A program made the position numbers and the translations under genes. 64,000 bases of DNA from the NCBI GenBank assembly GCA_014382535.1, contig JACNJN010000119.1, positions 1 through 64,000 on the forward strand, read 5' to 3'. This document shows, in pieces, positions 58,104 through 64,000 of the stretch. The notes beneath the pieces were generated by a model. That model saw only the letters and a program-made list of their open reading frames with translations, searched no databases and was not told where the DNA came from. The DNA comes from Candidatus Desulfolinea nitratireducens (GTDB lineage Bacteria; Chloroflexota; Anaerolineae; Anaerolineales; Villigracilaceae). Each line of letters opens with the position of its first letter. The first letter of the stretch is position 1.

Positions 58104-59609
58104 TTATTTATGCCCGCTGATCTCTCTTTTTATAGAATCATCTTTGTCAGCCCTGTCCACAATCTGTCTCAGTTCTTGTTTTACGCTCTCAGACATCGGC
58201 TCTGGTTTATGGTTTTCAAGGATCCAGGTGATGGCTTCGCGGGCAACATCTTTGGGATCGCGCCATTTTCGCCCTTCGGGTTTTCCATCATCATAAAGGA
58301 TCGATTCTTTCGGCCAGGTGGTGCGGTAAAATTTGCCAGTTTCCCGGTGGCTGATATAGCCGCCTTTATGCCCCATTTCTTTGATCATATCAAAGGCAAG
58401 TGTCTTGGGATTAACATCAACCCCATCTGTGATTTCGTCAATTACGCGCAGCATTTCGCGATCAAATAATATGCGGGGGTGATCCAGCAGGCTGACGGCC
58501 TCATACATTCCGCTCGGGCCGAAGGACATATCAGCACCAGCCATCACGCCCAAAAGGTGGGAATATAGATTCTCATATCCGGCTTGCCAGTTTCCGAGTT
58601 CATACTGGCTGCCGCCAAAGGAATGACAGGCAAGGATCGGGATGCCATTGGAATGTGCCATCTGTACCCCGGATACATTGGTCATTTGGGCAACTGCCGA
58701 TCCCATGAAGTAAGCACCCGTGCGAGGATCAACGATCCCGGGATTGACGGATATATAGTTCCCGACACCCGGATTGATGATCTGGGTTAGCATGATCCCA
58801 CTCAGGGTTTCAGCCATCGCAATTGTGAGTGCTCCGGCAGGGTATGGCGGGGCTGTGAGGCCCAGGGTTGGCATCGACATAAACCCGACCGGGATACCGT
58901 ACTCGGCAAAGATCATTGCCGCTTCGATACCGCCTCTATCCTGCGCCAGGGGCTGGATGCAACAAAGCAACTGCGAAAGCACTGGCCGTTCTCTTAGTTT
59001 CTCCTCGCTTCCGGATACAGCAATAGCCATTTCAACCGCATAGCGTGCCGAAACCTCATCCATCACTGATTCGGATTCAACATGTTTTTCTGAGTTGGTA
59101 AAGCAGGCTTCCAAACCGTGTAAGGGAGAAGTTTCACCTTTATCGCTTGCACTGGCCGAGGGCCACATCAACGAGATGATCGGCAAATAATCAGCAATAC
59201 GGGCATGGTTGGCGATATCCTCTTTTACGGATAAACGGCGTTCACCAGTACTAAAATCGACAACCCTGGGGGATTCACCACTGCAGTAGAAATATGTTCC
59301 CTTGCCATCTCCAACGTGAACATCAAGATCAGGGCGTGCACCCGCCATTGTGTAATTACGCGGTGAGGTTGCGAGATATTTATCGAGCAAATCGGCAGCA
59401 ATTTTGACAGTTTGTTTTTCAAAATCTACATTTGCGCCCACCTCGGCAAAGATCTTGAGCGCTTTATCGGATGGAAAAACCACGCCAATTTCTTCCAGTA
59501 CGGTGCGGGTATTTTGGTTGATCTGGCTAATTTCCTGATCGTCGAGAATACTAATCTTTAGTTTGGATTTTATCGGTTTGATACTTGCTTTTCTTTCTTC
59601 AAGTTTGAT
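58104..59609 (-). CDS. Second MttB superfamily methyltransferase, non-pyrrolysine
   Basis: 'ILDDQEISQINQNTRTVLEEIGVVFPSDKALKIFAEVGANVDFEKQTVKI' and family layout; uninterrupted ORF. Confidence 0.93.
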   Translation of the reverse strand: MKLEERKASIKPIKSKLKISILDDQEISQINQNTRTVLEEIGVVFPSDKALKIFAEVGANVDFEKQTVKIAADLLDKYLATSPRNYTMAGARPDLDVHVGDGKGTYFYCSGESPRVVDFSTGERRLSVKEDIANHARIADYLPIISLMWPSASASDKGETSPLHGLEACFTNSEKHVESESVMDEVSARYAVEMAIAVSGSEEKLRERPVLSQLLCCIQPLAQDRGGIEAAMIFAEYGIPVGFMSMPTLGLTAPPYPAGALTIAMAETLSGIMLTQIINPGVGNYISVNPGIVDPRTGAYFMGSAVAQMTNVSGVQMAHSNGIPILACHSFGGSQYELGNWQAGYENLYSHLLGVMAGADMSFGPSGMYEAVSLLDHPRILFDREMLRVIDEITDGVDVNPKTLAFDMIKEMGHKGGYISHRETGKFYRTTWPKESILYDDGKPEGRKWRDPKDVAREAITWILENHKPEPMSESVKQELRQIVDRADKDDSIKREISGHK

Positions 59610-59667
59610 CATTTCAGATATTCCTCTTGTGAACAAATTTATCCAGATTACTTAATCGATAATTGAA

Positions 59668-60318
59668 TTATGCTGGGGCGTCTGCAAGCCTATAGGCAAT
59701 GTCAACAGCTGAAATCGCATCTTCAGCATAGCCATCCGCACCGATCTGGTCTGCATAGCTCTGGGTGACAGGCGCTCCCCCAACCATAACCTTGACCTGA
59801 TTCTTAAGGCCAGCTTCGTCCAAAGCCTCGATGATCTTTTTCTGTTGCAACATGGTTGTGGTCAATAATGCTGAAGCTCCCACGATTGTGGCATTATTTT
59901 CCTTGACTGCCTCGATAAATTCTGCAGCGGTTTTGTCAACACCAATATCAGTTACCTGGAAACCATTTGCCGAAAGCATAGTTCCGACAAGGGTTTTTCC
60001 GATCTCATGAAGATCACCCTCTACCGTGCCGATGACAACCCGGCCAACAACTTCGCGCTCTTGACCCCCAGCGAGAGCAGGTTCAAGGATATCCATGGCA
60101 ACCTTCATCGTATCAGCACTGATGATCAACTCTGGAAGGTAGTATTCACCGCTGGCAAAGAGTTCCCCGACCTGCTGGATGCCTTTGGTCAGGCCATTGG
60201 TGATGCATGCCAGCGGATCGAGCCCTTGATCCAGGGCTTGCCTCGCCAATGCTTCAGCATCATCCGCTTCCCCATCAATGACAGCCTGCGCTAATTTCTT
60301 GTACATTTCTTCTGACAT
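59668..60318 (-). CDS. Corrinoid (B12-binding) methyltransferase carrier protein, MttC/MtbC-like
   Basis: 'GTVEGDLHEIGKTLVGTMLSANGFQVTDIGVD' (DxHxxG), 'SALLTTTM', 'VMVGGAPVTQSYADQIGADGYAEDA'. Confidence 0.95.
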   Translation of the reverse strand: MSEEMYKKLAQAVIDGEADDAEALARQALDQGLDPLACITNGLTKGIQQVGELFASGEYYLPELIISADTMKVAMDILEPALAGGQEREVVGRVVIGTVEGDLHEIGKTLVGTMLSANGFQVTDIGVDKTAAEFIEAVKENNATIVGASALLTTTMLQQKKIIEALDEAGLKNQVKVMVGGAPVTQSYADQIGADGYAEDAISAVDIAYRLADAPA

Positions 60319-60376
60319 TATAAATTCTCCTTTTTAAAAATTGTGTTTTTATATAATATGGCGATCTAATCTGGCA

Positions 60377-61678
60377 TTACCATTGGTGCTTACGCAAAAT
60401 TTCAATAATGATATCCACTCCTTTACTGGCTTGTTCCCTGGTGATGGTCAAAGGCGGAGCAAAACGAATTGAACTTGCACCGCATTTGGTCAATACGATA
60501 CCATTTGAACTCATTTCTTTAACCAACGATTTAATAATCTCCCCAGCCGGACTGCCATCAGCATTGATCAGTTCCACGGCAATCATCAAACCTTTACCGC
60601 GAATATCACCAATCATTGGTAATTCTTTCTGAGCTTTATGAAAACGCTGCTGGATATAATTTCCCACTTCCACGGCGTTGGGCATTAAATTCTCTTTTTG
60701 GATAATCTTCAATGTGGCCGACCCAGCCCGGCAGGCAACAGGGTTACCACCAAAGGTCGTGCCCTGAGCCGCTGGGGGCCAGGCATCCATCAGTTCCGCT
60801 TTTGCTAATACCGCGCCTAGCGGCAAGCCGCCTCCCAATGCTTTTGCCATGCAGACCATATCCGGTTCCACATCCCAATGTTCTACAGCGAACATCTTTC
60901 CAGTGCGCCCCAACCCGGACTGGACCTCATCGGCGATCAGCAAGATGCCATGACGATCACAAATTTCTCTTAATCCCTGAAGAAAACCATCCGGCGGGAT
61001 AATGTAGCCGCCTTCGCCCGCGATAGGCTCAATGATGATCGCGGCAAGATCCTCAGGGGGCACAACTGTCTCGAGGGTTTTTTCTATCAAATTCAGGCAG
61101 GCCAGACCGCATTTATCAGCTGACTCATGTTTCAATGGGCAGCGGTAGCAATATGGGTATGGTGTGTGGGAGACCCCTGAAAACAAGCCGGTGAGATTAC
61201 GGCGATAAAGAGTATTGCTGGCAGTTAATGCTGCAGCACCCATGGTACGACCATGGAAACTATCCGTAAAGGCCAGGATCATGGGGCGTTTGGTGATAAA
61301 GCGAGCGAGTTTAATGGCCGTTTCCACGGCCTCAGATCCGGAATTTACAAAGATCCCTTTCCCGTTTTTAAGATCGCCTGGAGCGATAGCTTTAAGCGCT
61401 TCCATCAATACTACATAAGGTTCCATATAACCGATATGACAGGCGCCGTGAAGCAGGGTGCGTGCTTGTTCAGTAATGGCTTCGACCACTTCCGGATGAC
61501 AATGGCCTACATTCATCGTGGCGATCCCCGCAACGAAGTCCAGATATTTACGTCCTTCAAAATCGTAAAGATAGACCCCCTCACCCCGCTCAAAGGCAAT
61601 ATCTGTGTACCGATAGATTGTCGAGGCTACGGCAGCATGGTCACGCTCTATGATGCCTGCTGATTTCTTTTCCATCAA
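60377..61678 (-). CDS. Class III PLP aminotransferase (GABA/acetylornithine family)
   Basis: 'FVNSGSEAVETAIKLAR', 'LIADEVQSGLGRTGKMFAVEHWDVEPDMVCMAKALGGGLPLGA'. Confidence 0.95.
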   Translation of the reverse strand: MMEKKSAGIIERDHAAVASTIYRYTDIAFERGEGVYLYDFEGRKYLDFVAGIATMNVGHCHPEVVEAITEQARTLLHGACHIGYMEPYVVLMEALKAIAPGDLKNGKGIFVNSGSEAVETAIKLARFITKRPMILAFTDSFHGRTMGAAALTASNTLYRRNLTGLFSGVSHTPYPYCYRCPLKHESADKCGLACLNLIEKTLETVVPPEDLAAIIIEPIAGEGGYIIPPDGFLQGLREICDRHGILLIADEVQSGLGRTGKMFAVEHWDVEPDMVCMAKALGGGLPLGAVLAKAELMDAWPPAAQGTTFGGNPVACRAGSATLKIIQKENLMPNAVEVGNYIQQRFHKAQKELPMIGDIRGKGLMIAVELINADGSPAGEIIKSLVKEMSSNGIVLTKCGASSIRFAPPLTITREQASKGVDIIIEILRKHQW

Positions 61679-61729
61679 TTGCTCCTCCTCCTCACTTTGA
61701 CTAAAACCTATTCATGGATTGCCGGAGTT

Positions 61730-61775
61730 GCGACTTTAGTCGCTTTCTAAGGGTTAAAGCCCTTACTACCAAGAT
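61730..61775. repeat. REP-like element
   Basis: TTGCGACTTTAGTCGCTTTCTAAGGGTTAAAGCCCTTACTAC: tandem GCGAC-TTTA-GTCGC and AAGGG-TTAAAG-CCCTT hairpins. Confidence 0.6.
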
Positions 61776-61776
61776 A

Positions 61777-63480
61777 CTAGGTTTCAAAGACGCTATCCAA
61801 ATCTTCCTTACTGACATCAAAGACGACGTTATGAGGCGGCAGAGGTTCACGGCTCATCCATTCGGGCAGGCGGTCATCCTGCTTGGTGAATCCTGCTCTT
61901 TTGTTGAATTCTCGCTCCAAGAGGAGAGTCTCCTTCCCCAATTCCTGTAGAAAATCATCTCCAACTTCAAATCCATGGATTGAATTAATTAGTTCACCAA
62001 CGATGCTGTAATCAACACCGATCCCAAATCCAGCCATGATGCAGGCCCCCAGGGAATCGTACCCTGCCATGTTGATCTGGGCGTTGCGAGATACCTCAAC
62101 CTGACCATTCGGATCGGTGGGTTTAACTTTTGCGCGAATGGTCAGCCCACAGGTGTGGTCAGCCCCCTGAGGGGAGGTAGCATAGGTAACACCCGTCCCT
62201 TTGATCGCTCTCGGGTCATAGGCAGGCATTGCCTGACCTTTTGCGACAGGCACTCTTTCCACACCAAAGGCCTTTCCTGTAAATGCTGCCCCGTTCCCCA
62301 GGATTCTTCCCAAGGGCGTACCCTCTCGAATTTCCTGAAGCAAGTCGAAAGCACGTTCGCCATCCCCAAAGTCCATCAAACCCGCATCTGCGGCTACTCC
62401 CAATGCGGCTCCAATCTCGATGGTATCAATTCCAATATCATTCGCGGCCTGATTTAATTTCGCGATCTTATCCAAATCATTGATCCCAAGGTTTGATCCC
62501 ATCAGGCCAATGGTTTCATAATCAAGGGGCGAAACAAGTACGGTTTCCCCATCAATATCTCCAACAGTATTGGAGCATTTAATGATACAGCCAGCCATGC
62601 AGGCGTGGGTTGTATCACTGACACCGCCTCTTTCCAGCAACATTTCTCGCAATCGATCCCCGCTGATCTTTTCGGCGTCCTCAAAAATACCTGAGGAAAA
62701 ATTTCTGGTAGGCATTGCACCGATGCCATCACAGAGGCTGACCATCGCAGAAGTTCCATAATCAGCATAAGTTGTCGTCTGCGGGTGGGCCAAGACAGCA
62801 GATGTGTATTTTTTTCGCGCCTGCTTGAAAGCGTCAAGATCCTGAATAGGCGGAGAATCTTCTCCTGCTGTGTCAATCACGATTGCCTTAATAAATTTCG
62901 ATCCCATGACAGCCCCCAACCCGCCGCGAGCAGCTATTCGGGAGGGCACTTTGTCCTTGTCAATATTCTGGATGCCCGAGGACATCATTTTCATTTCGCC
63001 CCCAGGGCCAATCAATGCAATGGCAACATCTCCACCATATTTTTCGATCAGCCCCGATGCAGCCTTGTACACTCCCTGCCCAAGAAATGATTTGGCCGAA
63101 TCAAAGCGAACACCATCCTTGCTGATGTGGATCACGCCCCAGTCAGCATCTTCAGGTCTGTCTTCCAGAATCAACGCCTTAATTCCTAATTTAGTAAGTT
63201 CATATCCGGTACGTCCCCCGGCGTTAGATTCTTTGATACCGCCTGTCAGAGGGCTTTTGCCCCCTATTGATATTCGATCAAGACTGGATAGACGATGCCC
63301 TGTAAGCAAGCCGGGAGCAAAAATTAACTTGTTTTTTGGACCGAGTGGATCACATTCAGGATCTACCTCATCAAGTAATATTTTTGCGGATAAGCCTCTT
63401 CCTCCGAGAGATGCCCAAGACTGCGGTATATCTTCAATTAATGAGGTTTTGGATTTTGTATTTACTCGCCAGATTTTCAT
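61777..63480 (-). CDS. Aldehyde ferredoxin oxidoreductase family protein
   Basis: 'GGRGLSAKILLDEVDPECDPLGPKNKLIFAPG', 'RIAARGGLGAVMGSK', 'CMAGCIIKCSN'. Confidence 0.93.
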   Translation of the reverse strand: MKIWRVNTKSKTSLIEDIPQSWASLGGRGLSAKILLDEVDPECDPLGPKNKLIFAPGLLTGHRLSSLDRISIGGKSPLTGGIKESNAGGRTGYELTKLGIKALILEDRPEDADWGVIHISKDGVRFDSAKSFLGQGVYKAASGLIEKYGGDVAIALIGPGGEMKMMSSGIQNIDKDKVPSRIAARGGLGAVMGSKFIKAIVIDTAGEDSPPIQDLDAFKQARKKYTSAVLAHPQTTTYADYGTSAMVSLCDGIGAMPTRNFSSGIFEDAEKISGDRLREMLLERGGVSDTTHACMAGCIIKCSNTVGDIDGETVLVSPLDYETIGLMGSNLGINDLDKIAKLNQAANDIGIDTIEIGAALGVAADAGLMDFGDGERAFDLLQEIREGTPLGRILGNGAAFTGKAFGVERVPVAKGQAMPAYDPRAIKGTGVTYATSPQGADHTCGLTIRAKVKPTDPNGQVEVSRNAQINMAGYDSLGACIMAGFGIGVDYSIVGELINSIHGFEVGDDFLQELGKETLLLEREFNKRAGFTKQDDRLPEWMSREPLPPHNVVFDVSKEDLDSVFET

Positions 63481-63620
63481 CCTGATTCTCCGTTTTAGGG
63501 TAGTGGGAAAAACAACCCTTTGTATGTTTATTCTCTACTGAGAGAGAGACGAATGTTGATCGGATTCAATACTCCATTCGTTTAGTGAATAAAGTGTCGT
63601 AGAGTCTTTTTCTTTCCTTC

Positions 63621-63654
63621 CTAATGGGTACAAAATTAATTCTGTACCCATTAG
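63621..63654. promoter_or_regulatory. 12-bp perfect inverted repeat between the Lrp-like gene and AOR
   Basis: CTAATGGGTACA (63621-63632)-N10-TGTACCCATTAG (63643-63654), overlapping the Lrp-like stop codon. Confidence 0.6.
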
Positions 63655-63986
63655 AAAGCTTGCCCCAGGTCCCCAGGATATTCTACAAAATCAGCCTCCG
63701 GGGGAATCCACTCATAGGCTGCTCTTACAACACTTGGAACAAGAACTGTTTTTGTTCGCTGAATTTCTGGAATATTGGACAACTTTTGAACAAAATCAAA
63801 GGCTTTTTCTCCATCTTTAAATACTGCCTGGACACTTAAATCTTGATCGCCAAATGAATAAGCGATATAGGTGATTTCATGAAATTCCTTAAGCATCTCA
63901 GCAACTTTTTCCACTTTATTTAATTCAACTTGGCAATAAATATCTACTGTCATTCGATACTCAAAGCTTTGGCGGTTGATGACCAC
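63651..63986 (-). CDS. Lrp/AsnC-type ligand-binding (RAM) domain protein, possibly continuing past the window edge
   Basis: 'VDIYCQVELNKVEKVAEMLKEFHEITYIAYSFGDQDLSVQAVFKDGEKAFDFVQKLSNIPEIQRTKTVLVPSVV'. Confidence 0.7.
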   Translation of the reverse strand: MVINRQSFEYRMTVDIYCQVELNKVEKVAEMLKEFHEITYIAYSFGDQDLSVQAVFKDGEKAFDFVQKLSNIPEIQRTKTVLVPSVVRAAYEWIPPEADFVEYPGDLGQAF

Positions 63987-64000
63987 CGTAGGGAGAATAT

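Noticed and set aside
49888-59609. Pyrrolysine-containing MttB
   Set aside because: Both MttB-family ORFs run through without an internal in-frame TAG, and no pyl genes are seen; they are treated as non-Pyl members
62870-63541. 223-aa plus-strand ORF opposite the AOR gene
   Set aside because: Shadow ORF; low-complexity Pro/Ser-rich translation without recognisable domains
1-64000. CRISPR array, prophage or insertion sequence
   Set aside because: No regularly spaced direct repeats, cas genes, phage structural genes, integrase or transposase seen among the ORFs
1-64000. tRNA or rRNA genes
   Set aside because: No cloverleaf-like intergenic sequence or rRNA segment recognised by eye; a covariance scan would be needed to exclude them

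Overview
The window looks like a chromosomal region of an Anaerolineae/Chloroflexota-like bacterium; that placement is inferred from gene content, not computed. Main blocks: (1) 1-4.7 kb, the end of a surface-polysaccharide cluster (DUF6056-like membrane protein, GT2, Wzz-like, O-antigen ligase, sulfotransferase). (2) 4.7-26 kb, mostly housekeeping and signalling genes: histidine kinase, two LysW-like mini-proteins, RdgB, QueG, NBR1-Ig-like lipoproteins, Hsp20, two-subunit class I fumarase, homocysteine methyltransferase/MTHFR. It also holds a probable c-di-GMP-I riboswitch with tandem terminators on the minus strand near 14.0 kb. (3) 26-47 kb, a nitrate/nitrite respiration island: NarX/NarL-like system, receiver-like protein, diheme cytochrome c, narGHJI, two NarK-type transporters, then an operon of FmdE-like protein, GltD-like flavo-FeS protein, cytochrome b6-like, subunit IV-like, Rieske, and a membrane-anchored tri-heme-c NirS (cytochrome cd1) fusion. 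(4) 47-49.8 kb, a Ccr-like reductase and an acyl-CoA dehydrogenase behind a promoter with a TetR-type palindrome. (5) 49.9-64 kb, a minus-strand cluster with two non-pyrrolysine MttB-family methyltransferases, a corrinoid protein, a methyl-THF methyltransferase, a QueG-like FeS protein, CoA ligases/transferase, a class III aminotransferase, AOR and an Lrp/AsnC-type regulator. I read this as a candidate quaternary-amine demethylation and carbon-skeleton oxidation pathway. The most novel candidates are the bc-Rieske/tri-heme NirS module, which has no cytochrome c1 gene, and the corrinoid methyltransferase pathway next to nitrate respiration. No tRNA, rRNA, CRISPR array or transposase was recognised.
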